Source: CAVSWT01 sp963777515
Lineage (GTDB): Bacteria; Bacteroidota; Ignavibacteria; Ignavibacteriales; Ignavibacteriaceae
Length of the DNA: 64,000 nucleotides
Assembly: GCA_963777515.1 (NCBI GenBank)
Contig: CAVZQU010000015.1
Span: forward strand, 1 to 64,000
Direction of reading: 5' to 3'
Shown here: positions 17,566-27,663 of the stretch, piece by piece
How positions within the stretch are numbered: the first letter of the stretch is position 1
Layout of the letters: each line of letters begins with the position of its first letter
Position numbers and translations under genes: made by a program
The notes under the pieces: generated by a model
What the model was told of the DNA's origin: nothing
Databases searched by the model: none
Seen by the model: only the letters and a program-made list of their open reading frames with translations

Positions 17566-18572
17566 TGGATGAAAAAACAAAAATTGGTGTTATTGGACTT
17601 GGCGGAATTGCTCAATTGGTTCATCTTCCTAATTTGGCAAAGCTTGATAATGCAACAGTTACCGCGGTTGCAGAAATTAATAAAGGCAGACTCACTACGC
17701 TCGCAGATAAGTTTAATATAAAAGAAAGATATAAAGATTATAAAGAGCTTTTGGAAAAAAGTGATGTAGATGCTGTTATAATTTCAACTCCAACTGCTTC
17801 ACATAAAGATATTGCAATTGACTGCCTAAAAGCAAAGAAAGATATCCTAGTTGAAAAACCTTTAGCGCGCAATTATGCGGAAGCTAAACAGGTCATGGAT
17901 GCGGCAAAAAAAAGTAAGCGAAAAGTTATGGTTGGTATGAACCTGCGTTACCGGCCTGATGCCATGCTGTTGAGAAGCTTGTTAGGAAGCGGTGAAATCG
18001 GTGCCCCGTTTTATATCAAATGCGGTTGGATAAGAAGGCAGAGCAGCAGTGAAAAATGGTTCACCCAAAAAGAACAAAGTGGGGGAGGAGTAATTATCGA
18101 TCTTGGAATATTGCTTCTTGATTTAGCTTTATGGCTTTTTGATTATCCAGCTATTGAATCGGTATCAACACAGAATTTTACTCACAATACAAAAAATGTT
18201 GAAGATACTTCCGTAACAATGTTGAAATGCAAAAGCTCTGCTTTAATAACAATGGAAACAAGCTGGTCGCTGCCGATTGACAGGGATTTATTTTACCTAA
18301 ATGTTTACGGCTCAAAGGGATTTGCAACTTTAAATCCATTCCGTATTTATAGAAGAGTAGATGACCAGGTAATGGATTTAACTCCATCTCAAAAAGAAAG
18401 CAGCACAAGCCTATTTAAAAAATCTTATTTAAATGAATTGAAAAGCTTTATCGGTGCAGTACGCGGGCTTAACCCGGTTTTTTCTTCCGGCGAAGATGCT
18501 TTACTACGTATGAAAATTTTGGAAGCAATGTATAATTCTTCAAAAAATCAAAAAGAAATTAAAATGAAATAA
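17565..18572 (+). CDS. Gfo/Idh/MocA-family NAD(P)-dependent oxidoreductase
   Basis: The 335-residue protein has an N-terminal Rossmann fold (IGVIGLGGIAQLVHLPNLAKL), the family motif VEKPLARNYAEAKQ with the conserved EKP lysine, and a C-terminal alpha/beta substrate domain (GGGVIIDLGILLLDLALWLF). Members oxidise or reduce sugars, inositols and related compounds; this sequence does not reveal the substrate. The usual GGG(x)xxDxxxH motif reads GGGVIIDLGILLLD, so the catalytic histidine position is not obvious. It overlaps the dxs stop (TAATG) and lies three bases before the response regulator, so it is inside one operon. Confidence 0.85.
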   Translation: MDEKTKIGVIGLGGIAQLVHLPNLAKLDNATVTAVAEINKGRLTTLADKFNIKERYKDYKELLEKSDVDAVIISTPTASHKDIAIDCLKAKKDILVEKPLARNYAEAKQVMDAAKKSKRKVMVGMNLRYRPDAMLLRSLLGSGEIGAPFYIKCGWIRRQSSSEKWFTQKEQSGGGVIIDLGILLLDLALWLFDYPAIESVSTQNFTHNTKNVEDTSVTMLKCKSSALITMETSWSLPIDRDLFYLNVYGSKGFATLNPFRIYRRVDDQVMDLTPSQKESSTSLFKKSYLNELKSFIGAVRGLNPVFSSGEDALLRMKILEAMYNSSKNQKEIKMK

Positions 18573-18575
18573 AAT

Positions 18576-19268
18576 ATGAAGACAAAAATACTTCTTGTAG
18601 ATGACGAAAAAGATATTGTGGAATTTTTAGAATACAATTTAAAGCAGGAAGGCTTTGAAGTAATTACTGCTTACGATGGTGATGAAGCGCTTCAAAAAAT
18701 TTCTGAAAATCCTGACTTAATTCTTCTTGATATCATGATGCCCAAACTAGACGGCTATGAAGTCTGTAAAAAAATAAGAGCCAAAGAAAAATTTGCTACA
18801 ACTCCAATTGTATTTCTTACGGCTAAGTCTGCAGAGAGAGACGAGATTTTAGGATTGGAATTAGGAGCAAGTGATTTCATACAAAAGCCGATTTCACCCA
18901 AAAAGTTAATTGCCAGGGTAAAATCAAATCTGCGTAAGTCTGATGCAGGCGACAGCGCAAAAACAGAACCATCAAAAATTACTATTGGCCCTTTAGTAAT
19001 TGACAGGCATACTTATACGGTTCACATTGACGGTGAAGAAAGAATTTTTCCTCGTAAAGAATTTGAAGTACTTTATTTCCTTGCAAACAATCCCGGCAGA
19101 GTTTTTTCAAGAGAGAATTTACTTAAAGATATTTGGGGTGCAGATGTTTTTGTGGTTGACAGAACAGTTGATGTTCATGTTAGAAAGATCCGCGAAAAGC
19201 TTGAAAATTATGCTGACCTAATTGAAACCGTGAAAGGGGTAGGGTACAAATTCAAAAGTGTGGAATGA
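18576..19268 (+). CDS. OmpR/PhoB-family response regulator
   Basis: This 230-residue regulator has a receiver domain (residues 1-125) with acidic pocket VDDEKD, phosphoacceptor aspartate in LILLDIMMP, the conserved threonine in FLTAK and the lysine in IQKP. A winged-helix DNA-binding domain follows (about 135-228), with RKEFEVLYFLANNPGRVFSRENLL and the recognition helix region DRTVDVHVRKIREKLE. It is the partner of the histidine kinase encoded directly after it, overlapping its end. The sequence most resembles the PhoB/PhoP branch, but no target can be assigned from the window. Confidence 0.93.
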   Translation: MKTKILLVDDEKDIVEFLEYNLKQEGFEVITAYDGDEALQKISENPDLILLDIMMPKLDGYEVCKKIRAKEKFATTPIVFLTAKSAERDEILGLELGASDFIQKPISPKKLIARVKSNLRKSDAGDSAKTEPSKITIGPLVIDRHTYTVHIDGEERIFPRKEFEVLYFLANNPGRVFSRENLLKDIWGADVFVVDRTVDVHVRKIREKLENYADLIETVKGVGYKFKSVE

Positions 19269-20286
19269 ATTTAAAGCCAATTTATTTTCTTCCCGTGTTT
19301 ATCTAAAAGAATTTCTTCTTTTTGACATCTCCGTTATTGTTATCATCTTCTTAATTGTTAATGAACTTCATATAATCATTCCACTAATACTTGTAATTAT
19401 TGTTTTAAGCTTATTCTTTTTAAACCTAATTGGTAAAAAAAGAAATGTTGAAGTAAATGAAATTAAGACCATCATTCACAACATTAGGAACAACTTATTC
19501 CTTTCTTCTGATGAAATAAAATTAAGCCGTAATCTTCGTGAACTGGAAGAAGAAATAAAACAAATGTTTGAACGTGTAAAAGGCGACATTGAGTATTTGA
19601 AAAAGCTGGAAAGAATGCGAACAGAATTTTTAGCTAATGTTAGCCATGAATTAAGAACTCCAATTTTTGCAATTCAAGGTTACGTTGAAACATTGCTTAA
19701 CGGCGCTATCAATGATAATATGGTTAATATGTCTTTTTTGGAAAAAGCCAATCAGCATACAATTAATCTCAGCAACTTACTTAATGACTTAATTGATATT
19801 TCCATGATTGAATCGGGCGAGATGAGATTAAGCTACCGTTATTTTAATATTGATGAATATCTTAGTGCAATAGTGAAAGACCATGAATTAATGGCGCAAG
19901 AAAAAGGATTAGAATTGATATACCATCCTGTTAGAGAAAATCTTCAATTATTTGGAGATAAAAATAAACTGCGGCAGGTGATAGCCAATCTTTTGCAAAA
20001 TTCAATTAAATATACTGAGATAGGTAAGGTTGAAGTTTTAGTTGAAGAAGAAGACAGATACGGAAAAATAATAATTAGAGATACTGGCATCGGAATTTCT
20101 GAAGATGATGTGAACAGAATTTTTGAAAGATTTTACCGTGTTGACAAAGCACGGTCGCGCGCTGTTGGCGGTACAGGTTTGGGATTAGCAATTGTAAAAC
20201 ATATTGTTGAAGCACACGGCTCAAAAATAGAAGTTAACAGCGAATTGGGGAAGGGGAGTGAGTTTTCGTTTAGGTTGAAGAAGTGA
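19258..20286 (+). CDS. PhoR-like membrane histidine kinase
   Basis: Two adjacent membrane helices near residues 20-60 (FDISVIVIIFLIV, ILVIIVLSLFFLNLIG) anchor the protein with almost no periplasmic loop. A helical linker, the HisKA motif FLANVSHELRTP and the HATPase motifs NLLQNSIKYT, DTGIGIS, FERFYRVDKARS and GGTGLGLAIVKHIVEAHG follow, 342 residues in all. The lack of a periplasmic sensor domain suggests it senses the membrane or a partner protein, as PhoR does. The start is uncertain: GTG 19258 overlaps the regulator, while ATG 19265 forms the usual ATGA overlap but its frame closes after 13 residues. A small shift near 19285 would make that ATG the true start. Confidence 0.9.
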   Translation: MWNEFKANLFSSRVYLKEFLLFDISVIVIIFLIVNELHIIIPLILVIIVLSLFFLNLIGKKRNVEVNEIKTIIHNIRNNLFLSSDEIKLSRNLRELEEEIKQMFERVKGDIEYLKKLERMRTEFLANVSHELRTPIFAIQGYVETLLNGAINDNMVNMSFLEKANQHTINLSNLLNDLIDISMIESGEMRLSYRYFNIDEYLSAIVKDHELMAQEKGLELIYHPVRENLQLFGDKNKLRQVIANLLQNSIKYTEIGKVEVLVEEEDRYGKIIIRDTGIGISEDDVNRIFERFYRVDKARSRAVGGTGLGLAIVKHIVEAHGSKIEVNSELGKGSEFSFRLKK

Positions 20287-20305
20287 AGGGTTTTCTCCCT
20301 TGGTT

Positions 20306-20442
20306 GTCATAGTCGCACCTTGACGCAGGTGAGGAGCAGGCTGTCACGGTCGCACCATGACAAAATTACCATGGAAGTACATGGTCGTGCATTATGACAG
20401 AACCCCAATATCACCGCGGCTGTCACGGTCACACCGTGACAG
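20306..20442. repeat. Left REP cluster beside the Y1 transposase gene
   Basis: Several related palindromes are strung together. The clearest, at 20420-20442, is CTGTCACGGT, a three-base loop CAC, and ACCGTGACAG. Degenerate copies start at about 20307 and 20341, and a further variant ends near 20400 (TGGTCGTGC...TATGACAG). The same hairpin stands on the other side of the transposase gene at 21059-21081. Confidence 0.75.
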
Positions 20443-20450
20443 AATCTCCA

Positions 20451-21014
20451 TCATATTATTTCTATACCAGCATATTCTGTATCAACTTCAATAATTGAAT
20501 TATCTTTGTTTACATAATTCCTTGCACTGGAATATTTATAATCCTCGGGTTTTATCACAAGCCCAGCTTTTACCGGGTTATTATGAATATATCTTAATTT
20601 TGCCCAGAACATTTTTTCATTTCTAATTACTTCATCATCAAATCTCTTCATCCATAATTTTCTTATTTAATCTTTAATTTCCATCGCTTCTTCCATGAAG
20701 ATGATTTCCAATTTATCTAGACTTTCTTTTTTTACTAAATCAAAAATTTGCCATGCTGTAAACTTTTTTATATCTCTCATTATATCTGAAATAGTTCCGT
20801 ATTTAGGCTCGACTTTTACAATCCAATGAAAATGAGTGGGCATAATTACATAACCGAGAATATCAAATTTATATTTGTCCCGGTAATATTTTATGTTGTT
20901 AATTAGTATATCACAAAAAGGGTGATATGAGAATACAGGTGTGAACTTAACAACTGTTGTTGTTACAAAAAATATTCTTTCATCTGTAAGGTTTAATCTT
21001 CCTCTTCTACCCAT
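20451..21014 (-). CDS. REP-associated tyrosine transposase (Y1, RAYT; frameshifted)
   Basis: The protein of about 185 residues starts at ATG 21012-21014 with GRRGRLNLTDERIFFVTTTVV. It has the metal-binding HUH motif in GYVIMPTHFHWIVKV and the downstream YIHNNPVKAGLV segment that marks the TnpA-REP/IS200-like Y1 family. A frame change near 20655-20670 separates the two parts. Such transposases cut and rejoin single-stranded DNA at REP hairpins. They are usually single-copy genes whose job is to spread REPs. Matching hairpins at 20420-20442 and 21059-21081 flank it closely, which is the expected RAYT-REP unit. Confidence 0.85.
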
Positions 21015-21058
21015 TTAATTTTTCCACTTTTATTTGTTAGCTGTTAGTTCAAAGTTTT

Positions 21059-21081
21059 CTGTCACGGTGCGACCGTGACAG
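21059..21081. repeat. Right REP hairpin
   Basis: CTGTCACGGT, loop GCG, ACCGTGACAG is a perfect 10-bp stem. It is identical in stem sequence to the hairpin at 20420-20442 on the other side of the transposase gene. This is the expected recognition element of the Y1 transposase. Confidence 0.8.
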
Positions 21082-21106
21082 CCGAGTAATTCTGATTATC
21101 ATTAAT

Positions 21107-22229
21107 TTATTTTATCACAGCTTCAAAAACATAATCTTTTAGAATATTAAAAATTGGGTAATCATTTTCATGGTTGTCAGCAGTAATTACAATTACCATA
21201 TTATAAACTCGGAATAACAAATAAAAATTGATCGCTGTATCCCCATCCAAAATATAAATCATTTACCGGCAGGCTTTTTACGACTGGATTTTGGTTTGAA
21301 AACCTCCACCAAAAATAACCATAATCATAATTTGGATTTACTGAAATAGATTTTTGAGTTGATTCGTCAATCCAATCCTTAGTAACTATTTGCTGTCCAT
21401 TCCAGTTGCCTTCATTAAGTAAAAGTTGTCCGATTAAAGCAAGATCAATAGGGCGCAATGATAATCCGCTGCCGGTGTTTGTAATACTATCTTGAAATGT
21501 ATTCCAATTCCAAGTAGTAATCCCTAATGGGACAAAAATATTTTGATTTGTATAATCAGCTACGCTCTCATCCACACAATTTTCAAGAATTACAGATTGT
21601 AAAAGCGGCAAGCCAGTATTATATACGAATTTGGTGCCAGGGGTATTTACAATATCTTTATTTAATAAATAAGCTATTCCATCATTACTTGAGAATAAGT
21701 AATTAAAATCATTATCAAAATTTGAATACAAAACCGATAATTCATTCCATTGAAATCCGGCAGACATGGTTAATAAATCTTTGACATTAATTTCTTCTTT
21801 AGTTGAATTAAAATACCTGGAATATGCCGGGAAGTAAATTTTTATTTTATCATTAACTGAAAGATTTTTTTTATTGTTTATAACAATTCCGGTGACTATT
21901 GAAGTAATACTTTTTGTTACTGAATACAAAATATGAAGTTGATTTCTATCGGCTCCATTAAAATATTTTTCAAAAACCAAGTAACCATTTCTTGCAATTA
22001 ATAAACTCTTAATATTTCCAAAGTTGCCTGATATGATTTGTTGGCGAAGAGATTCCAATCCAAAACTGTTTAAGCCCTGGTTTTCTGGTGTAGATGTTTT
22101 CCAATTTTCACTTTGCCGGTCAACTAATGGCGGAGTTTCAATTTCTGATTTGCATGAATAAAAAAAGAGCGACAAGCAAGTTAGAATTAAGTAAAAAAAT
22201 AAATATATATTTTTAGATGGAACTTTCAT
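21107..22229 (-). CDS. Lipoprotein serine hydrolase (beta-lactamase superfamily), C-terminal frameshift
   Basis: ATG 22227-22229 starts a lipoprotein signal with a hydrophobic run and Cys-26 in FFYSC, so the enzyme is likely anchored to a membrane. It has the SxxK nucleophile motif SVTKS, YNTGLP in the position of YxN, and SGLSLRPIDLALIGQLLLNEG, all typical of class C-like beta-lactamases and esterases (the Pfam Beta-lactamase family). The frame stops at 21201, but continues in another frame (NMVIVITADNHENDYPIF) to TAA 21107-21109, so the real protein has about 374 residues. The usual HxG motif near the C-terminus is replaced by FGWGYSDQFLFV. The substrate is unknown. Confidence 0.8.
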
Positions 22230-22327
22230 TTTATTCGCTTTTAATTCTCATAGTCTATAAAATAAATCCAATTACTTTAATATTGAAATCAAGTTAGATT
22301 TAAATAATTGTCATCTTCTAAGTTTTT

Positions 22328-23011
22328 TTAATCGTTTGGAAGATAGATTTGAAATCCGACAAGAAAAGAAAAATTTTTATTCGTTGAATCAGTATGATAG
22401 TTTTCCATTGGATAAATTGATTTTATATATTTTTGAGAAATTTTGGAATTATTGATTTGATATTGTAAAAATCCTTCAAGGCTTATATACTTGTTCAAGA
22501 AATAAGTAATTCCTAAACCAGGAGTTAAAGTATTCCCATTTGAATGAATTTCATAAATTTCTTCACCAAAGTAATCTGAACCCTTATATTTACTTGTTCC
22601 ATTGGACCATGTAAATGAGTAGTTAAATTTTCCAATAAATGCAAAATCATTAATTGGATAATAATATCTAAAAAAAATGCCGACTCCATATGAGAATGTA
22701 TTCCCATTTGAATTATCGATAGTTGAACTCAGACTAGTATATGATTGATAGTTTCTATTCCCAATATTTCCCATAATTCCAAGGGCAATATTATTTAAGA
22801 AAAAATATCCAACATTAGGCTGTATGTTAAATTCAAAGGACTTCGATTTATTTTTATACGGAGAATCATTTCCATAACCATAAGAATAATCTGAAGTGCT
22901 ATTTTGAATATTAAAACCACCGCCTATTAAGAAACTTCCCTGACTAAGTTGGGAATAAGAAACTGAATTAATAATTAATACTAATGGAATAAAAAAGAGT
23001 AAGATTTTCAT
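22328..23011 (-). CDS. Outer-membrane beta-barrel protein
   Basis: The 227-residue protein has a signal peptide (ILLFFIPLVLIINSVSYS) and then alternating strands rich in Gly, Ser, Tyr and Asn. It shows the pattern GSFLIGGGFNIQ...FEFNIQPNVGYFF and ends in FSFLVGFQIYLP. It looks like an eight-stranded OmpA/OmpX-type barrel, as found in many Bacteroidota porin-like proteins of unknown role. The start ATG 23009-23011 follows AGGGAG. The gene lies between the serine hydrolase and another barrel-like gene on the same strand, with no evidence of a shared function. Confidence 0.7.
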   Translation of the reverse strand: MKILLFFIPLVLIINSVSYSQLSQGSFLIGGGFNIQNSTSDYSYGYGNDSPYKNKSKSFEFNIQPNVGYFFLNNIALGIMGNIGNRNYQSYTSLSSTIDNSNGNTFSYGVGIFFRYYYPINDFAFIGKFNYSFTWSNGTSKYKGSDYFGEEIYEIHSNGNTLTPGLGITYFLNKYISLEGFLQYQINNSKISQKYIKSIYPMENYHTDSTNKNFSFLVGFQIYLPND

Positions 23012-23076
23012 GTTAACTCCCTATTTAATTGAATGTAATTTGTATACATAATTTATTAACTAAATTTTTAGAAAAA

Positions 23077-23610
23077 TTAATTAAACGAAATCCCCGCACT
23101 TAAATAAAATATTGGAATATTTTTATCTAAAAAAGAAAAATGAAATCCGCCTTCTAATTCCAGGTAGATGTTTTCGGAGAGATTATTTAGAATAAATGCA
23201 TTAAATCCGTAAAAAGGAGTAGGATAAACTAATATCCCAACATATCCTATAGCAGCGCCAGCCATTATATTTTTAATTATTTTAACTTCGGGACCAGCTT
23301 TAATGTATAATGGGAAAAACCAATTTGAAATATTTATACCACCTTCTACTGCAGGAGCTATCTCAAAATTTTCACCATATTTATTCAATAAACTCGCTCT
23401 GTAGTTAAAATTTGCAAACCATGAATTTCCACCAATTATAGATTTTTCTCCTAAAAAATATCCTCCGGATAATTTTAACCTTGAAAGAGTTTTAAAAGAT
23501 TTTACACCATCTATATTTTGTGGGCAAATATTTGCTGAGTATAAGCTAAATAATAATAATAAGATAAAAAGTTTTGAAGAATTGATTAGATTTAAATTTA
23601 TTTCCCCCAA
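23077..23610 (-). CDS. Secreted barrel-like hypothetical protein
   Basis: The product of about 177 residues carries a hydrophobic signal (LFILLLLFSLYSANIC) and short beta strands ending in IFYLSAGISFN, with an aromatic C-terminal residue before the Asn. This suggests a small outer-membrane barrel. The start is unclear: TTG 23608-23610 is the only start-like codon and overlaps a strong GGGGGA, which would suit a start a few codons further in. It follows no recognised family. Confidence 0.5.
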   Translation of the reverse strand: MGEINLNLINSSKLFILLLLFSLYSANICPQNIDGVKSFKTLSRLKLSGGYFLGEKSIIGGNSWFANFNYRASLLNKYGENFEIAPAVEGGINISNWFFPLYIKAGPEVKIIKNIMAGAAIGYVGILVYPTPFYGFNAFILNNLSENIYLELEGGFHFSFLDKNIPIFYLSAGISFN

Positions 23611-23961
23611 TTTGAAAAGAATATTTGAAAATATTTTTATTCACCCTATTCATTTAATCCACCTAATTTTAAAGGACAAGAACAACTTATAATAATATCC
23701 TTAAATCTTCAATCAAAAAAAATAGCATGTGATTCATCACAGTCTTAAAAATGTTCTAAAATTCTTCCTCTTTCCATATAAAAATAATTACTATATTTAG
23801 CGCCATTAATAATCTGGCTTTATGAATTCCGGGTTTTGTTTTGATTTTATATAATATAAGTACATTTCCCCAAAATACTTTTAGTGACTATCTATTGTTT
23901 CACTTCTTGGTATTTCCTCATACAAGCCCTCAAGTTAAACCAAATAAAAGGAATAACTATA
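23611..23961. other. 351-base intergenic region with no gene seen
   Basis: This AT-rich gap between the divergently oriented barrel gene and the M3 peptidase gene must hold the promoters of both. I see no clear TTGACA-N17-TAnnTTTG match, no long palindrome and no convincing small ORF. AAAGGAA at about 23948-23954 is the ribosome binding site of the peptidase gene. Confidence 0.4.
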
Positions 23962-26108
23962 ATGAAAAATGTTTTTAATAAAACACTTGTTTTAAGTATC
24001 TTGCTGCTAAGTTTATTATCATACAATTGTTCAAATAAAAATAATATGAGTGATACACCAGCAAATTTTAAAGACAATCCATTTTACAATCCAAGCAGCC
24101 TGCCATTCCAGGCTCCGCCGTTTGATAAAATAAAAGACAGTGATTATCAGCCGGCTATTGAAGAAGGAATGAAACAGGAAATAGAGGAAATTAATAAAAT
24201 TGCTGATAATCCGGCAGAACCAACATTTGAAAATACTTTAGTTGCTCTTGAAAAAAGCGGGCAGTTATTGAATAGAGCCTGGTTGACGTTTAATGCTGTA
24301 GCCAGTGCAAATACAGATTCAGTACTTCAAAAAGTAAAAGAAGAAGAAGCTCCAAAACTTGCTGCCCATTATGATGAAATTTATTTAAATCCAAAATTAT
24401 TCAGCAGGGTAAAATCTGTTTACGAAAAACGGGATCAGCTTAAGCTTGATGAAGAATCAGCAAAAACTGTTAGAATATTATTATAAAAAGTTTGAACATG
24501 CCGGTGCAAATTTAAATGATGATGATAAAGCTAAACTTAAAAAGATGAATGAAGAGGAAGCCACATTACTTGCCCAATTCACAAGCAAGTTATTAGCAGG
24601 TACAAAAGCCGGGGCTTTGGTTGTAAATGATAAAGCAGAACTTGCCGGATTAACTCAAGAAGAAATTGATGCGGCATCTCAAGATGCTGAAGCAAGGGGA
24701 CTAACCGGAAAGTGGGTTATCTCATTACAAAATACAACCCAGCAGCCGGATCTTCAATCACTAACTAACAGAGAAACTCGAGAAAAGTTGTTTGAACATT
24801 CCTGGAACCGATGTGAACGAAATGATGAAAACGACACACGTGCGATCATAGAAAAAGTAGCTAAAATACGTGCTGAGAGAGCTAAACTCTTAGGCTTTAA
24901 AAATCATGCTGCATGGAGACTTGAAGATCAAATGGCAAAAACACCTGAAGCCGTTGAAAAATTTCTTAAAGGACTTAGTTCCAGCTACTGTTGCAAATGA
25001 GAAAAAAGAAGCTGCTGAAATTCAGAATGTCATTAACAAGTCTGGCGGAAAATTTAAGCTTCAGCCGTGGGATTGGAATTTTTATGCTGAAAAGCTGCGT
25101 AAAGAAAAATATGATTTAGATGAGTCACAAATTAAACCATACTTTGAACTGGAAAATGTACTTCAAAAAGGAATTTTTTATGAAGCACATGAATTATATG
25201 GTTTGACATTTAAAGAGGTTCATGATATTCCCGTATATCAAAAAGATGTTCGCGTGTTTGAAGTTTATGATAAAGATAATACGTCACTTGCACTTTTTTA
25301 TATCGATTATTTTAAGCGTGATAATAAAGCCGGCGGTGCATGGATGGATAATTTTGTTCAGCAGTCAAAACTGCTTGGAACACAACCGGTAATTTATAAT
25401 GTTTGCAATTTTACAAAGCCAGCACCCGGACAGCCGGCATTGTTAAGTTATGATGATGTTACAACAATGTTCCATGAATTCGGACATGCGCTTCATGGAA
25501 TGTTTGCGAATCAAGAATATCCAAGTATTTCCGGAACAAATGTACCGAGGGACTTTGTTGAATTTCCTTCACAGATAAACGAGCATTGGGCTTTGTATCC
25601 TAAAATATTAAAGAACTATGCTTTGCATTATAAAACCGGCAAACCAATTCCGCAGGAGTTAGTTAATAAAATTAAAAAAGCGTCAACATTTAATCAGGGT
25701 TATGATTTTACGGAAATTCTGGAAGCTGCTGATTTAGATATGGCATGGCATACTTTGTCTGCAAATGCACCGGAACAAAAATCTGATTCATTTGAAACAG
25801 CAAGCTTGAAAAAAGATAATTTATATATTCCGCAAGTTCCACCGCGTTATCGTTCCAGTTATTTTTTGCATATCTGGGGGAATGGATATTCGGCAGGATA
25901 TTATGCTTATATTTGGTCGGAAATGCTTGATGACGATGCATTCCAATGGTTTTTAGATAACGGCGGATTGACTAGAAAGAATGGCGACCGTTTTAGAGAT
26001 ATGATTCTTTCAAAAGGTGCTACCGAAGATTATAGTAAAATGTACCGTGAATTTGCCGGGCATGATCCACGAATTGAATCTCTACTAAAATATCGCGGAT
26101 TGGAATAA
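23962..26108 (+). CDS. M3-family metallopeptidase lipoprotein (Dcp-like), two frameshifts
   Basis: This is a zinc peptidase of about 714 residues, related to peptidyl-dipeptidase Dcp and oligopeptidase A. The signal LSILLLSLLSYNC ends in a lipobox cysteine, so the enzyme is probably anchored in the periplasm or outer membrane. The catalytic HEFGH lies in TMFHEFGHALHGMFA, with the third ligand glutamate expected in FVEFPSQINEHW. The C-terminal motif YSAGYYAYIWSEM is also typical. The frame shifts near 24460 (A-run; KLLEYYYKKFEHAGANL continues) and near 24975 (GLVPATVANEKKEAAE continues). ATG 23962 is preceded by AAAGGAA. Its role is breakdown of imported or periplasmic oligopeptides. Confidence 0.9.
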
Positions 26109-26138
26109 AAAAGTTATTCTTTTTGAATTATTTATATG

Positions 26139-26171
26139 AAGGGAATGAAATTATATTCATTCCCTTTTTTT
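26139..26171 (+). terminator. Rho-independent terminator of the M3 peptidase gene
   Basis: AAGGGAATGA (26139-26148) pairs with TCATTCCCTT (26157-26166) around an eight-base loop, followed by a run of T to 26171. It lies 30 bases after the peptidase stop. Confidence 0.85.
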
Positions 26172-26258
26172 AATTAATTGTAATTAATAGATAAAGTTTT
26201 ATTTTACAAAATCGATAATATATTAGATAATACTTGAAATATTTAATTACTTACTTTA

Positions 26259-26684
26259 ATGTCATATTCATATAAAATATATAAAGATCAAAATCTAAAT
26301 ATAATTAAAGCGTCAGACGTAGTATATGGCAGCGAAGTTTTTGAAACGATGGAAAAAATGTTTGATGATCCTGATTGGAAATATGTAAAAAAGCAAATAA
26401 ATGATTTTTTAGATGTCAAAGAGTTAGTTGTAACTGAAAAAGAATTCGAAAAAGTATTGTTATTAGAACAAAAACTATCTGAAAAAAACAAACAAATATT
26501 AAATGGAAAAACAGGGAAGTTAGCTATAGTTGCTAATAAAGAATTGTATAAGATATTATTCAACCTTTATGCTTATAAAACTAAAGGTTTAGCTCATACC
26601 ACCAAGATTTTCGATACAATAGATGATGCATTTGTATGGATTAATGAGTCTGAAAATTTTAATGATTCACCCACAATGAACTAA
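26259..26684 (+). CDS. Hypothetical protein, possibly SpoIIAA/STAS-like fold
   Basis: The 141-residue protein has no signal or membrane segment. Its start, YSYKIYKDQNLNIIKASDVVYGSEVFETMEKM, and later KLAIVANKELYKILFNLYAYK and IFDTIDDAFVWINE resemble small STAS-like proteins in which strands alternate with helices. I do not recognise a specific family with confidence. It stands alone between a terminator and the convergent nitrilase gene. Confidence 0.45.
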   Translation: MSYSYKIYKDQNLNIIKASDVVYGSEVFETMEKMFDDPDWKYVKKQINDFLDVKELVVTEKEFEKVLLLEQKLSEKNKQILNGKTGKLAIVANKELYKILFNLYAYKTKGLAHTTKIFDTIDDAFVWINESENFNDSPTMN

Positions 26685-26790
26685 GCATAATCTCACTCTA
26701 ACAAATAATTAAAATTTATTAGAGCTCTTCAACTTTATTACTTCCAGCAAAATATTTAACGAGTTAAAGTTTAATTTTATATACTATGTA

Positions 26791-27663
26791 CTAATCTGTA
26801 TTTTCTATAATGGCAACCTTCGAATAAATATCTTGTCTTTTATCTAATAATGGAATCGTAGTTCCTTTAATCCTATTTTCATCTAATAAATCCAATTCCA
26901 AATCAGCAATAATGATTTGTTCAAGGTTTGTAACACCTTCAGCAGCAATTCCATCTCGTGAAAAAGGAAAATCAGAAGGAGTAAAAATATTAGCCTGCCC
27001 ATAATGAAGCCGAAGGTTTTCAACAGGCAAATTTCCAACAGTTCCAGTCATTACCACGAAAACCTGGTTTTCAATAGCTCTTGCTTGACAGCAATATTTT
27101 ACCCGCAAATAACCTTGCCTGTCATCTGTATAAGATGGTACAAAGAGAATTTCGGCACCGGCATCGGCAACTATTCTTGCAACTTCCGGAAATTCAATAT
27201 CGTAACATATTAAGATTGAAATAGGGCAATGTTTTGTCTTAAATACTTTAAGTTCATTTCCGTGCTCAAGCTGCCAGGGGGTTTTTTCCCATCTAGTTCT
27301 ATGCAGTTTATCTTGAGTAAAAACATTTCCTTCCGGAGTAAATAAGTATGCACGATTATAAATTTTTCCATTATCCTCAGTCGGATGAGTACCGCCAATT
27401 AAATAATAATTGTGTTTAGTAGAATATTTTTTTAGTAATTCTACATATCTATCTTTGTATGCACTAAGTTCTCTAATTGCTCTTACTGCATCGCTGGAAT
27501 CAATAAATGACATAAGCTGAATTGTAAACAGTTCAGGTAAAATAACATAATGCGGCTTGTATTCAGAAGCAGCAGTTAAAACATAATGAATCTGATCTTC
27601 AAATTCTGAAAAATCCTTTACCTTACGTAAATTGTACTGAACGGATGCAATTCTAACTCTCAT
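26791..27663 (-). CDS. Carbon-nitrogen hydrolase (nitrilase superfamily)
   Basis: The 290-residue cytoplasmic protein has the nitrilase triad: Glu in YVILPELF, Lys in DKLHRTRWEKTPW and the nucleophile Cys in ISILICYDIEFPE. Family members hydrolyse amides or nitriles, for example omega-amidase or carbamoylputrescine amidase. The closest architecture I know is the GNAT-nitrilase fusion of the YhcX type. Here the GNAT domain is a separate gene whose stop directly abuts this ATG (TAAATG), so the two proteins are probably made together and interact. The substrate is unknown. Confidence 0.9.
   Translation of the reverse strand: MRVRIASVQYNLRKVKDFSEFEDQIHYVLTAASEYKPHYVILPELFTIQLMSFIDSSDAVRAIRELSAYKDRYVELLKKYSTKHNYYLIGGTHPTEDNGKIYNRAYLFTPEGNVFTQDKLHRTRWEKTPWQLEHGNELKVFKTKHCPISILICYDIEFPEVARIVADAGAEILFVPSYTDDRQGYLRVKYCCQARAIENQVFVVMTGTVGNLPVENLRLHYGQANIFTPSDFPFSRDGIAAEGVTNLEQIIIADLELDLLDENRIKGTTIPLLDKRQDIYSKVAIIENTD

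Noticed and set aside
20306..20442. Possible CRISPR array
   Set aside because: The repeats are palindromic REPs of varying sequence and spacing, next to a Y1 transposase, with no regular spacers or cas genes.
23884..23961. Longer N-terminus of the M3 peptidase
   Set aside because: The ATG at 23962 has an AAAGGAA site and begins a proper lipoprotein signal; the extension before it does not fit.
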